In this document: piece by piece, positions 1 to 7,830 of the stretch
Layout: every line of letters begins with the position of its first letter
How positions within the stretch are numbered: position 1 is the first letter of the stretch
Notes under the pieces: generated by a model
Databases searched by the model: none
Told to the model about the DNA's origin: nothing
Seen by the model: the letters and a program-made list of their open reading frames with translations, nothing else
Made by a program: the position numbers and the translations under genes
Source of the DNA: Brevundimonas naejangsanensis
GTDB taxonomy: Bacteria; Pseudomonadota; Alphaproteobacteria; Caulobacterales; Caulobacteraceae
DNA length: 64,000 nt
Direction: 5' to 3'
NCBI RefSeq assembly: GCF_003627995.1
Contig: NZ_CP032707.1
Coordinates: 1,223,501-1,287,500 of the forward strand

Positions 1-1096
1 CTCCGAACAGGGCCACGCCCGAGGCCGTGGCGGCGAAGGTCAGCACCGCCGCCTCGCGGTCCCTGGCCTCACCCATCATGGCCGCCAGCGATCCCGTCAG
101 CGGCGCGATCAGGGCCAGGCCGGTGATGGCGGCCAGCGCCCCCGTCGGCATGGCGATGAACAGGCCGGCCAGTGGCGCGGCGAACAGGGCGACGACCAGG
201 TAGAAGAGGCCGTAGATCACCCCCACGGTCCAACGCCGCGCGGGGTCAGGATGGGCGTCCGGCCCCGTGCAGATGGCGGCGGTGATGGCGGCCAGGTTGA
301 CCCCATGCGCGCCGAAGGGGGCGAGAAGCGTGCTGGTCAGGCCGCCCCAGAAGATCAGTTTTCCGGCGGGCGGGGCGTAGCCGGCGGCCCTCAGCACCAC
401 CAGGCCCGGCAGGTTCTGCGACGCCAGCGTCACCCGATACAGGGGCAGGGCCAGGCTGACCGCCGCCTTCCAGTCGAAGGCGGGCAGGACTGGGGCCAGG
501 CTGCCGAACAGGCCGGTCCCGGCGGGCAGGGCGACCTGGCCGCGAACCGCCAGCACGGCGACGGCGGCGACGAGAACGGCGGGCAGGGCCCAGGCGGGCG
601 CCAGCCGCCGCATGACCAGGAAGACCAGCAGCAGGCCCGCCGCCAGGGTCAGATCGGTCGGGAACACGAGGAACAGCTTGAGGCAGAAGGGCAGCAGCAC
701 CCCCGCCAGCATGGCCGAGGCGACGGCGGCCGGAATGCGCTCGGCCAGCCGTCCCAGGGCCGGGACCAGTCCCGTCAGCACCATCATCAGCCCGGCGATG
801 ACGAAGGCGCCCACGGCGGTCGACCACCCCAGACCCAGGGTCGAGGCCGCCAGCAGGGCCGCGCCCGGCGTCGACCAGGCCAGCACCACGGGCATCTTCA
901 GCCGCCAGCTCAGCACTGCGCCGGGCAGGCCGATGCCCAGGCACAGGGCCGTGACCATGGAGATGATCTGGGCGGGCGCAGCGCCCATGGCCTGGCCCGC
1001 CTGCACCACCAGGGCCACGGTCCCGCCGAAGCCGACGACGGTCGCCACGGCGGCGGCCGAGACGCTGGCGGGGGGAGGCAGGCGCGATGGGCTCAT
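1..1096 (-). CDS. benE: BenE family benzoate/H+ symporter, 3' end cut by window edge
   Basis: Reading the minus strand from the ATG at 1096 gives an open frame that runs off the left edge, so at least 365 residues are present and the C-terminus is missing. The protein is a chain of hydrophobic helices. It carries the family-like segment MPVVLAWSTPGAALL near residue 70, and a later stretch with F-G-A-H-G-V-N-L-A-A-I-T-A-A-I-C, typical of BenE. BenE proteins are inner-membrane transporters of about 390-400 residues, linked to benzoate uptake. No benzoate catabolic genes lie in the visible neighbourhood, so the substrate is inferred from the family only. The gene lies downstream of fabI on the same strand, but a terminator and a repeat pair separate them. 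Confidence 0.8.
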   Translation of the reverse strand, partial: MSPSRLPPPASVSAAAVATVVGFGGTVALVVQAGQAMGAAPAQIISMVTALCLGIGLPGAVLSWRLKMPVVLAWSTPGAALLAASTLGLGWSTAVGAFVIAGLMMVLTGLVPALGRLAERIPAAVASAMLAGVLLPFCLKLFLVFPTDLTLAAGLLLVFLVMRRLAPAWALPAVLVAAVAVLAVRGQVALPAGTGLFGSLAPVLPAFDWKAAVSLALPLYRVTLASQNLPGLVVLRAAGYAPPAGKLIFWGGLTSTLLAPFGAHGVNLAAITAAICTGPDAHPDPARRWTVGVIYGLFYLVVALFAAPLAGLFIAMPTGALAAITGLALIAPLTGSLAAMMGEARDREAAVLTFAATASGVALFG

Positions 1097-1149
1097 GCGT
1101 CCAAGCTAGGCCGGGCGGCGGCGCGTCGAAAGAAGAAAGCGCTCAAAAG

Positions 1150-1299
1150 CCCTCCCCCTCGATGGGGGAGGGTGGGGTGGGGGTGCGAGCAGGCGGCGTC
1201 TTGGTGAGTTCGGGAGACGTCGAGGCGTCTCAGGCGCCACTGCTTCAGCGTTGTGCCTTCACCCCCATCCCCGGCCCTTCCCCCATCGAGGGGGAAGGG
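1150..1299. repeat. Paired intergenic palindromes (inverted copies)
   Basis: A palindrome of the form CCCTCCCCC-TCGA-TGGGGGAGGG lies at 1150-1173. A second, CCCTTCCCCC-ATCG-AGGGGGAAGGG, lies at 1275-1299. Each carries a GT-rich or AC-rich tail, and the two copies face in opposite directions, so the whole stretch could fold into one large hairpin. It occupies the space between fabI and benE. It resembles REP/BIME elements in layout and is one of eight such pairs in the window. Confidence 0.7.
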
Positions 1300-1304
1300 A
1301 GATT

Positions 1305-1337
1305 TGAAAAAGGGCCGCCGGTTCGCCCGACGGCCCT
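1305..1337 (-). terminator. Rho-independent terminator of fabI
   Basis: On the minus strand, about 27 bases after the fabI stop, AGGGCCG pairs with CGGCCCT (one inner mismatch) around a TTCG-type loop and is followed by TTTTTC. The U-tract lies on the correct side to terminate fabI. Confidence 0.7.
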
Positions 1338-1363
1338 CTGTCTTTGCCGAAGCCCGGTCGGGA

Positions 1364-2185
1364 TCAGCCCTCCATGTCGTCCGGCAGGCCGACGGCGTGG
1401 AAGCCGGCGTCGACGTGAACGACTTCGCCCGTGGTCGAGCGGCCCAGGTCCGAGCACAGCCACAGGGCGGCGCCGGCGACGCCTTCCATCGAGGTCTCTT
1501 CCTTGATCAGGGAGAACTGGGCCGACTTGGAGTGCAGGCCGCGCCCGCCCGAGATGCCGGCCAGCGACAGGGTGCGCATGGCGCCCGCCGAGATGGCGTT
1601 GACGCGGATGCCCTTCGGACCGAGATCGCGCGCGATATAGCGGGTCGCGGCCTCAAGGGCGGCCTTGGCCACGCCCATGGTGTTGTAGTTGGGGATGACC
1701 CGCTCGGACCCGAGGTAGGTCAGGGTGATCATCGAGCCGCCGTTGGGCATCAGCTTGGCCGAGCGCTTGGCCACGTCGACGAAGCTGAAGGCCGAGATGT
1801 TCATGGCCAGCAGGAAGCTGTCGCGCGAGGTGTTGTCGACGAAGGAGCCCTTGAGCTCGTCCTTGTTGGCGAAGGCGATGGCGTGGACGACGAAGTCGAT
1901 CGTGCCGAATTCCTTCTCCAGCTCCTCGAAGGCCTTGTCCATCGAGGCGTCGTCGGTGACGTCGGCCTGGATCAGCAGCTTGGCGCCGACGCTTTCGGCC
2001 AGCGGGCGCACGCGCCGCTCAAGGCCCTCGCCCAGATAGGTGAAGGCCAGCTCGGCACCCTGGGCGGCCAGCTGGGAGGCGATGCCCCAGGCGATGGAAC
2101 TGGAGTTGGCCACCCCCATGATCAGGCCCTTCTTGCCCTTCATCAGGTCGCCGGTGGGCATGTCCCAGCCTTCGCTCGTCGCCAT
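1364..2185 (-). CDS. fabI: Enoyl-[acyl-carrier-protein] reductase (NADH) FabI
   Basis: FabI catalyses the last reduction of each fatty-acid elongation cycle, turning trans-2-enoyl-ACP into acyl-ACP with NADH in the cytoplasm. The 273-residue protein is a short-chain dehydrogenase fold of normal FabI length. It has an N-terminal nucleotide site (GVANSSSIAWGIA, about residues 24-36) and the FabI arrangement of Tyr157, Tyr167 and Lys174 in NYNTMGVAKAALEA. The Y-x6-K spacing separates FabI from ordinary FabG-like reductases. The start at 2185 has GGAG about ten bases upstream; a Met at residue 9 or 15 is possible. It is divergent from the DUF2794 gene and ends in its own terminator. Confidence 0.95.
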   Translation of the reverse strand: MATSEGWDMPTGDLMKGKKGLIMGVANSSSIAWGIASQLAAQGAELAFTYLGEGLERRVRPLAESVGAKLLIQADVTDDASMDKAFEELEKEFGTIDFVVHAIAFANKDELKGSFVDNTSRDSFLLAMNISAFSFVDVAKRSAKLMPNGGSMITLTYLGSERVIPNYNTMGVAKAALEAATRYIARDLGPKGIRVNAISAGAMRTLSLAGISGGRGLHSKSAQFSLIKEETSMEGVAGAALWLCSDLGRSTTGEVVHVDAGFHAVGLPDDMEG

Positions 2186-2298
2186 GGGTTCGTCTCCGTC
2201 AAATCAGATCGTTGACGCGCCTTTTGGACGCCCGCGCGGCGGGTGACAAGTGGAGCGCTGACGCTGGCGTTTGGCGATCGGGGGCCTAAGTTGGAGCC

Positions 2299-2640
2299 AT
2301 GAGCTTCGACGTCGACAGTCCGAACGCGCAGCCGCAAGCCGTGCCGATCTTTTTCGACCGGCGCGAACTGGACCAGATGCTGCGGGTCTATGGACGGATG
2401 GTGGCCGCGGGCGAGTGGCGCGACTACGCCATGGCCGGGGCGAGGGACCACGCCGAGTTCGCCGTCTTCCGACGCCACGGCGACGCCCCCGCCTATCGCA
2501 TCGAGAAACGTCCCGCCCTGCGGCTGAAGCAGGGCCAGTGGGCCGTGATCGGCGAGGGCGGCCATGTGCTGAAGCGCGGCCGGGACCTGGTCCAGGTGCT
2601 GCGGGTGTTCGACAGCCGCAAGTTCAGCGTGGTGGAGTAG
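2299..2640 (+). CDS. DUF2794 family protein
   Basis: This small soluble protein has 113 residues and no signal peptide or membrane segment. The segment FFDRRELDQMLRVYGRMVAAGEWRDYAM (residues 18-45) is what I recognise as the conserved start of DUF2794, a family found mainly in alphaproteobacteria with no assigned function. The rest reads as an alternating beta-rich domain with a basic patch (RIEKRPALRLKQGQ). It is transcribed divergently from fabI and faces the BI-1 gene convergently. I cannot assign a role. Confidence 0.75.
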   Translation: MSFDVDSPNAQPQAVPIFFDRRELDQMLRVYGRMVAAGEWRDYAMAGARDHAEFAVFRRHGDAPAYRIEKRPALRLKQGQWAVIGEGGHVLKRGRDLVQVLRVFDSRKFSVVE

Positions 2641-2674
2641 GGCGGGCGGGGTCCGTCGCCCTTGGCCTCTCTGT

Positions 2675-2777
2675 CGTCATCCTCGGGCTTGACCCGAGGA
2701 ACGAGCGACGATGCGTCCTCGACGGTTGGCGCCGCGCGCGCGGACAACCCGATCCTCGGGTCAAGCCCGAGGATGAC
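2675..2777. repeat. Paired palindromic repeats (CATCCTCGGGCTTGACCCGAGG family)
   Basis: Two palindromes in opposite orientation lie at 2676-2700 and 2751-2777. Both have the core CCTCGGGCTTGACCCGAGG or its reverse complement. They sit between the convergent ends of the DUF2794 and BI-1 genes. A variant with TTGGCCC in the core recurs at 35678-35782, and a relaxed version at 15057-15170. Confidence 0.75.
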
Positions 2778-2802
2778 GGCGTGGCGGGGAGGGCAGTGAC
2801 GC

Positions 2803-2838
2803 CAAAAAGAAAAAGGCCCCGACGTCGCCGTCGGAGCC
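2803..2838 (-). terminator. Rho-independent terminator of the BI-1 gene
   Basis: On the minus strand GGC-T-CCGACGG... pairs across a four-base loop (819-824 with 829-834, extended by 815-817 with 836-838). It is followed by TTTTTCTTTTT. It lies about 95 bases beyond the BI-1 stop codon. Confidence 0.65.
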
Positions 2839-2933
2839 TCGTTCTTTGTGGGCCTATCGCCCTTCGGGCTGCTTGAGGCCGACGCTCAAGTCGGCCGTGA
2901 CCGCGTCACGGCCATAGCGCGCTTATCAAGCCT

Positions 2934-3683
2934 CTACTCCCGGCTGCCGCCCATGAAGGCCAGCAGGAACTGGAACAGGTTGATGAAGTTGATGAACAGG
3001 CTCAGGGCGCCGAAGCCCGTGGCCACGCCCATGGCGTTCTGGTCGCCGCCCAGGGCGTAGTAGGTCATCTTCAGCCGCTGGGTGTCATAGGCGATCAGGC
3101 CCGAGAAGATCAGCACGCCCAGACCCGAGATGACCAGGTACATCACGCCCGACTGCAGGAACATGTTGACCAGCATGGCGATGATCAGGCCGATCACGCC
3201 CATGATCAGGAAGGTGCCCATGCCGCTCAGGTCCTTCTTGGTCGTGTAGCCGACCAGGCTGAGACCGCCGAAGGCCGCCGCCGTGACGAAGAAGGTCGAG
3301 GCCAGCGAACCGCCCGTATAGCGCAGGAACAGCACGCCCAGACCGGCGCCGATGGTGGCGACCACGGCCCAGTAGAGCATGTTCACGCCCTTGGCCGTCG
3401 GGTTCTTCATGAAGAACATGGAACCGAACAGCATGACCAGCGGCGAGAACTGGATGATCATGCCCAGCAGGGTCAGGCCGATGCGGCCGTCGGGCATGCG
3501 GGCGAACAGCAGCTGCTGCACCGCCGGGACGTTGCCGGTGACGTAGGCCAGGGCGCCCGCGACGACCAGGCCGATCGCCAGCTTGTTGTAGACGCCCAGC
3601 ATGAAGGCGCGCAGGCCGGCGTCGACGGACATGTCCGCCGACTGCGGAAGCGGGCGCGCATAACCGTTGTTGAAATCGCTCAT
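2934..3683 (-). CDS. Bax inhibitor-1 / YccA family membrane protein
   Basis: This 249-residue protein has a short hydrophilic N-terminus and about seven hydrophobic helices. The late segments GLIAYDTQRLK (about residue 200) and LSLFINFINLFQFLLAFMG (C-terminus) are hallmarks of the bacterial BI-1/YccA/YbhL family. Members are inner-membrane proteins. Related proteins act as pH-sensitive calcium leaks, and YccA interacts with the protease FtsH, but no single role is established for this branch. The gene stands alone and ends in a terminator and a repeat pair. Confidence 0.85.
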   Translation of the reverse strand: MSDFNNGYARPLPQSADMSVDAGLRAFMLGVYNKLAIGLVVAGALAYVTGNVPAVQQLLFARMPDGRIGLTLLGMIIQFSPLVMLFGSMFFMKNPTAKGVNMLYWAVVATIGAGLGVLFLRYTGGSLASTFFVTAAAFGGLSLVGYTTKKDLSGMGTFLIMGVIGLIIAMLVNMFLQSGVMYLVISGLGVLIFSGLIAYDTQRLKMTYYALGGDQNAMGVATGFGALSLFINFINLFQFLLAFMGGSRE

Positions 3684-3808
3684 CGCGAAACAAGTCTCCC
3701 AATCGGCCGGGAAATCCCGACCTTTGGCGGAAATATCGGGACGGCGCGGCGTCCTTGCAAGAAAAACCCGTCTTCCGAAGGGGCGTTCCGCCCGCTACCA
3801 AGGGTCGC

Positions 3809-4348
3809 ATGCTGCGCCTGTTCACCGCCATCGCCATCCCCGAGGACGTCGCCGAGACCCTGGCGCGCCGCCAGTCCGGCCTGCCCGGCGCGCGCTGGCG
3901 GCCGCTGGAGGCCCTGCACGTCACCCTGGCCTTCTATGGCGAGGCGTCCGAGCGGACGGCCGACGACCTGGCCTCGGAGCTGAGCCGGGCCGAGGGCGGG
4001 GGCGCCTTCGAGATCGTCCTGAACGGCGTCGGGGCCTTCGGCGACGCCCACCGCACCCATACGCTGTGGGCCGGGGTGGAGCGCTCGGAGCCGCTGAACG
4101 TCCTGGCCGGGCGCTGCCGCGCGGCGGGCGAGCGGGCGGGCGTCCCGCCGGAGAAGCGCGAATACCGGCCGCACGTCACCCTGGCCTACCTCAAGCCCCA
4201 GGCGAACCCGGACCGCATAGGCGCCTGGATCGCCGGGCACAACCTGTTGAAGTCGCCGCCGATCCGGGTCGACCGCTTCGGCCTCTATTCCAGCGTCCTG
4301 ACCGGCGACGGCAGCGTCTATACGCTGGAGCGGGAGTATCGGCTGTGA
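3809..4348 (+). CDS. thpR: RNA 2',3'-cyclic phosphodiesterase (2'-5' RNA ligase family)
   Basis: Members of this family open 2',3'-cyclic phosphates on RNA and were first described as 2'-5' tRNA ligases. The 179-residue protein has both HxTx motifs of the 2H phosphoesterase fold: HVTLAF near residue 46 and HVTLAYL near residue 130. These form the catalytic pair. The ATG at 3809 is preferred because the family begins with a strand like LRLFTAIAIP and AGGG lies just upstream. The stop overlaps the next gene's GTG start by four bases, suggesting translational coupling. Confidence 0.9.
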   Translation: MLRLFTAIAIPEDVAETLARRQSGLPGARWRPLEALHVTLAFYGEASERTADDLASELSRAEGGGAFEIVLNGVGAFGDAHRTHTLWAGVERSEPLNVLAGRCRAAGERAGVPPEKREYRPHVTLAYLKPQANPDRIGAWIAGHNLLKSPPIRVDRFGLYSSVLTGDGSVYTLEREYRL

Positions 4349-4914
4349 TCGAGCGTCCGACCTCGCCCTTGGGGCCCACGCTGGAGACGGAACGCCTGTT
4401 CCTTCGCCCGCCGACGCTGGAGGACTTCCCCCGTTGGGCCGAGTTCCAGGCTGACCCTGAAACGACCCGCTTCATCGGCGGGGCGCAGTCCAGGCATCAG
4501 GTGTGGCGGACCATCGCCTCGGTCGCGGGCATGTGGGCCCTGCAGGGCGAGGGCATGTTCTCGGTGATCGAGAAGACGACCGGCGACTGGATGGGCCGCA
4601 TCGGCCCCTTGCACCCCTACGACTGGCCGGGCCGCGAGGTGGGCTGGAGCCTGCACCGCGACGCCATGGGCAAGGGCTATGCGGTCGAGGCGGCGGCGGC
4701 GACCATGGACTACGCCTTCGACGAGCTGGACTGGCCCGACGTCATCCACTGCATCGACCCGGACAACCGCGCCTCGGAGAAGGTGGCCGAACGGCTGGGC
4801 TCGACCAACCGCGGGCCGGGCCGGGCGCCGCCGCCCTTCCACGAAATGCCGCTCAACCTGTGGGGCCAGACGCGGGACGAGTGGCGGGTGAACCGTCTGA
4901 AACTGAGGCGGTGA
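4345..4914 (+). CDS. GNAT family N-acetyltransferase (RimJ/RimL-like)
   Basis: The 189-residue protein has the pattern LETERLFLRPPTLEDFPRWAEF near its start and GWSLHRDAMGKGYAVEAAAATMDYAF in the middle. The latter is the acetyl-CoA pyrophosphate loop (Q/R-x-x-G-x-G/A) of the RimJ/RimL-type GNAT group. The substrate cannot be read from sequence. It begins with GTG inside the stop codon of thpR (GTGA overlap), so the two genes are probably co-transcribed. A repeat pair follows it. Confidence 0.85.
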   Translation: MIERPTSPLGPTLETERLFLRPPTLEDFPRWAEFQADPETTRFIGGAQSRHQVWRTIASVAGMWALQGEGMFSVIEKTTGDWMGRIGPLHPYDWPGREVGWSLHRDAMGKGYAVEAAAATMDYAFDELDWPDVIHCIDPDNRASEKVAERLGSTNRGPGRAPPPFHEMPLNLWGQTRDEWRVNRLKLRR

Positions 4915-4919
4915 TCTCT

Positions 4920-5039
4920 CCTCCCCATGACATGGAGAGGTGGCGCGGCGGCGTAGCCGACGTGACGGAGGGGCCGCCTGGTTCCGCCGAGATAGCCCCT
5001 CCACCACTTCGTGGTCCCCCCCCCCATTGCATGGGGAGG
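4920..5039. repeat. Paired intergenic palindromes (CTCCCCAT-n-ATGGGGAG family)
   Basis: Palindromes of the form CTCCCCATGACATGGAGAGG (4920-4940) and CCCATTGCATGGGGAGG (5023-5039) bracket inner sequences GGAGGGGC and GCCCCTCC, so the block is an inverted pair. The same family recurs at 18601-18727, including the CCACTnnGTGG inner arm. A run of ten C lies at 5016-5025. The pair sits between two genes read in the same direction. Confidence 0.7.
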
Positions 5040-5059
5040 AAAGGCGGCGCTTGCGGTTG

Positions 5060-5074
5060 GAACATAGGCAGAAC
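5060..5074 (+). promoter_or_regulatory. LexA (SOS) box of mmcB
   Basis: GAAC-ATAGGCA-GAAC is an exact match to the alphaproteobacterial LexA operator GTTC-N7-GTTC read on the other strand. It starts 25 bases before the mmcB ATG, between a possible -35 (TTGCGG, 5051-5056) and a possible -10 (CATAAA, 5074-5079). Bound LexA would therefore block the promoter. That mmcB is SOS-regulated in Caulobacter is established knowledge; the promoter elements here are my reading. Confidence 0.85.
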
Positions 5075-5084
5075 ATAAAGACCC

Positions 5085-5530
5085 ATGGCCGCCGCCGCCC
5101 TTCATCTCGAACTGGTCTTCAGCCGTCCTGAGACGACCCTGTCCGTCACGCGCGGGGCCGCGCGGCTGATGCTGGACCTGGGCTATGCCCCCTGCTGGAG
5201 GTCGGGCTGCCCAACGGGCGACGCGCCGACGTCATGGCTTTGGGGCCCAAGGGCGACATCGTCATCTGCGAGGTGAAGTCGGGGATCGACGACTATCGCG
5301 TCGACCGCAAATGGCACGAGTACGGGCCGTTCTGCGACGCCTTCTACTTCGCCGTGGCGCCGGAGTTTCCGCAAGAAATCCTGCCGGACGAGCCGGGTCT
5401 GATCGTCGCCGACGGCTTCGGCGGGGCGGTGGTGCGCGACGCCCCCGCCACGCCCTTGGCTCCGGCGCGGCGCAAGGCGTTGACCCTGGCCTTCGCCCGG
5501 CTGGGCGCGCTCAGGACGATGCGGGACTGA
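5085..5530 (+). pseudogene. mmcB: mmcB, SOS-regulated DNA repair protein, frameshifted as read
   Basis: MmcB is an alphaproteobacterial nuclease-like protein that protects against mitomycin C damage in Caulobacter. The frame opening at 5085 gives MAAAALHLELVFSRP... up to LMLDLGYAP, then turns to nonsense. The family sequence resumes in another frame as EVGLPNGRRADVMALGPKGDIVICEVKSG and continues to the stop at 5530. Adding one base to the run of five C at 5188-5192 restores one frame of about 148 residues. The core GPKGDIVICEVKSGIDDYRVDRKW resembles a restriction-endonuclease-like fold (E-V-K). It is either a sequencing indel or a real mutation; a LexA box directly upstream argues that the gene is functional in nature. 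Confidence 0.8.
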
Positions 5531-5595
5531 TCGCGAGATCGTCAGGCGCAGTCGCGCTCAAGCCGCGAGCGACCGCGTCGCGAGCATAGCGCCCC

Positions 5596-5624
5596 AAAAT
5601 GAAGCGATAGGCGCAGCCTATCGC
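5596..5624 (-). terminator. Terminator overlapping the regA stop
   Basis: GCGATAGGC (5604-5612) and GCCTATCGC (5616-5624) form a perfect nine-base-pair hairpin with a GCA loop. On the minus strand it is followed by TTCATTTT. The right arm overlaps the regA stop codon at 5618-5620. Confidence 0.65.
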
Positions 5625-6196
5625 GGCGCGCGTTTGGCCAGGATGCGTTGCAGGGTGCGGCGGTGCATGCCCAGGCGGCGGGCGGTTTCCGAGACGTTGT
5701 GGTCGCACAGTTCATAGACGCGCTGGATATGCTCCCAGCGCACGCGGTCGGCCGACATCGGGTTTTCCGGCGGCTCGGGCGCCTCGCCGGTCGAGAGCAG
5801 GGCCTTGACCACGTCGTCGGCGTCGGCGGGCTTCTGCAGATAGTCGACGGCGCCGGCCTTGACCGCCGCGACCGCCGTGGCGATGGCGCCGTAGCCGGTC
5901 AGCATGACGATGCGGGCGTCCTCGCGCCGCTCGCGGATCATTTCGACCACCTTCAGCCCGTTGCCGTCCTCCAGCCGCATGTCCAGCACGGCGAAGGCCG
6001 GGACCGACTGGCGCAGGGCGTCGTTGGCCTCGGCCACCGAACCGGCCAGGGCGACGACGAAGCCGCGCGATTCCAGCGCACGGCCCAGGCGGGTGCGCAG
6101 GGCCTGATCGTCGTCCAGCAGCAGCAGGGACTTGTCGGTCAGGGCGGCGACTTGGGCCGCGACTTGGGCGGCAGTCTGGGTCTCGAGGTCGGACAT
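5618..6196 (-). CDS. regA: RegA/ActR/PrrA family redox response regulator
   Basis: The 192-residue protein has an N-terminal receiver domain with the acidic pair DDD at 28-30, phosphoacceptor Asp72 in FAVLDMRLEDGNG and the lysine of YLQKPAD. It ends in a short Fis-type helix-turn-helix (HNVSETARRLGMHRRTLQRILAKR) that is nearly invariant in the RegA/ActR/PrrA group. These regulators adjust respiration, carbon and nitrogen fixation genes to redox state. It lies 69 bases downstream of its sensor kinase gene on the same strand. The stop overlaps a hairpin terminator, so regB-regA looks like a two-gene operon. Confidence 0.92.
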   Translation of the reverse strand: MSDLETQTAAQVAAQVAALTDKSLLLLDDDQALRTRLGRALESRGFVVALAGSVAEANDALRQSVPAFAVLDMRLEDGNGLKVVEMIRERREDARIVMLTGYGAIATAVAAVKAGAVDYLQKPADADDVVKALLSTGEAPEPPENPMSADRVRWEHIQRVYELCDHNVSETARRLGMHRRTLQRILAKRAPR

Positions 6197-6265
6197 GCGG
6201 TTCTCCTGCGGTTCAGGTCGTGCGTCGAAGACGCAGGGTCAAGAGCGAAGCCGACGACTGCGACA

Positions 6266-7762
6266 TCAGGTTCCACCGACCTCCATCGCGGAAACCGGCG
6301 CTTCGAGGGCCTGGCGGGGCCAGCGGATGGAGACGCGCGCCCCCTTGGGCTGGCCCTTCTCGCCGTCCCCGGCGCCGACCGAGACCTTGGCCCCGCTGCG
6401 CTCCAGCAGGGTGCGGGCGATGAAGAAGCCCAGGCCCATGCCGCCCTGGCTGGGGGCGATGGGGGCGGTGACCGGCGGCGGCGGGCTGCGGCGGCCGCGC
6501 CGGGCCGGGCGCGAGGCGGCGGCGATCTGGGCCGCCAGGGCGCGGCGGGCCTTGGCCTGGGGGCGGCTGGTCACATAGGGCTCGCCCAGGCGCGGCAGGA
6601 TTTCGGACGAGAAGCCGGGGCCGTCGTCGACGATGTCGATCTCGATCCAGCCGGCGTCGACGATGGCCGTCAGCCGCACCCGCTGGGCGGCGAAGTCGGC
6701 GGCGTTCTCGACCAGGGTGGACAGGCCGTGGACGATCTCGGGCAGGCGGTGGACGCGCGGCACGGGCTGGCCCGGCGGGGCCTTGACGGCGATCTCGAAG
6801 GCCAGGTCGAAGCCCCGGTGCGGATCGGTGACTTCTTCGAGCAGGGCCTTCAGGTCGATGTCGGCGAACAGGGCGTCGCCGTCCTGGGGCTGGGTCGACA
6901 GTTGCTTGAGGATGCCCCGGCAGCGCTCGGCCTGCTGCAGGATCAGGGCGGCGTCCTCGGCCGCCGGGCTGTCGGGCGCGGCGTCGCGCAGCATCTCCTT
7001 GGCCACGACCTGGATGGTGGCCAGGGGCGTGCCCAGCTCATGGGCGGCCGCCGCGGCCAGCCCGCCCAGGGCCGCCAGCCTCTGTTCGCGCTGCAGCACG
7101 TCCTGGGTGGTGGCCAGGGCCAGCTCCAGCTTGTCGGCGTCGGCCGCCACCTTCCAGGCGTAGCCCGAGGTGAACAGCACCCCCGTCACCAGGGCCAGGC
7201 CCAAGCCCAGGCGATAGAGGCCCGGCAGCTCCAGATGCTCGTGCAGGCGCCACGGCAGGGGCAGGGACCAGTAGAAGAGGAAGCCCACGGCGATCAGGGC
7301 CATGACGCCCAGGATCACCGCCTGACGCGCGGGCAGGGCCGCCGCCGCGATGGTCACGGGGGCCACCAGCAGCAGGCAGAAGGGGTTGGCCAGCCCCCCG
7401 GTCAGGGCCAGCAGGGTGGCCAGCTGCAGGATGTCGAAGCCCAGCTGGGCCGCCGTCCTCGGCCCGTCTGGCAGGCTGCCGTCGACCCGCCGCGCCCGCG
7501 CCATGGTGGCCAGGTTCATGGCGACGCTGGCCCCGATGGCGGCCAGGCAGGGGCCGAGCGGCAGGGGGAAGTGCAGGGCCAGATAGGCGGTCAGCACGGC
7601 CGAGGTCTGGCCGAGGATGGCCAGCCAGCGCAGCACGATCAGGGTGCGCAGCGACAGGCCGCGCCCGCGCCGGGGCAGGTCGGGCAGGCCGGCCAGTTCG
7701 CCGGCGGCCCCGGCGACAAGGGCTGCGGCCTGCGACAGGGAGGGGGCTTCTGTAGGGGTCAC
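6266..7762 (-). CDS. regB: RegB/ActS/PrrB family redox sensor histidine kinase
   Basis: This 498-residue membrane kinase has about six N-terminal helices (residues 40-200). It has the quinone-site motif GGLANPF (122-128), the H-box AAAHELGTPLATI with phosphorylated His241, and Cys281 in AERCRGIL, matching the redox-active cysteine described for RegB. A Bergerat ATPase domain follows (VENAADFA, DDGPGFS, GGMGLGFFIA). Before the last ATP-lid motif lies a long Ala/Arg/Pro-rich insertion (about residues 425-455), longer than I expect. It starts with GTG. The partner regulator RegA follows, and the SCO/SenC gene diverges from the same 68-base region, an association common in this class. Confidence 0.92.
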   Translation of the reverse strand: MTPTEAPSLSQAAALVAGAAGELAGLPDLPRRGRGLSLRTLIVLRWLAILGQTSAVLTAYLALHFPLPLGPCLAAIGASVAMNLATMARARRVDGSLPDGPRTAAQLGFDILQLATLLALTGGLANPFCLLLVAPVTIAAAALPARQAVILGVMALIAVGFLFYWSLPLPWRLHEHLELPGLYRLGLGLALVTGVLFTSGYAWKVAADADKLELALATTQDVLQREQRLAALGGLAAAAAHELGTPLATIQVVAKEMLRDAAPDSPAAEDAALILQQAERCRGILKQLSTQPQDGDALFADIDLKALLEEVTDPHRGFDLAFEIAVKAPPGQPVPRVHRLPEIVHGLSTLVENAADFAAQRVRLTAIVDAGWIEIDIVDDGPGFSSEILPRLGEPYVTSRPQAKARRALAAQIAAASRPARRGRRSPPPPVTAPIAPSQGGMGLGFFIARTLLERSGAKVSVGAGDGEKGQPKGARVSIRWPRQALEAPVSAMEVGGT

Positions 7763-7830
7763 GCGTCTTCTATAGACCGGGCGACTTCCGGCTGCACGGC
7801 GTTCCGGCGCGGCCGGGCAAAGGAGACGCC

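Noticed and set aside
246..1207. Long open frames on both strands across the benE region
   Set aside because: They are low-complexity Arg/Gly/Pro/Gln translations in other frames of benE, and only the minus frame from 1096 gives membrane helices and a family match.
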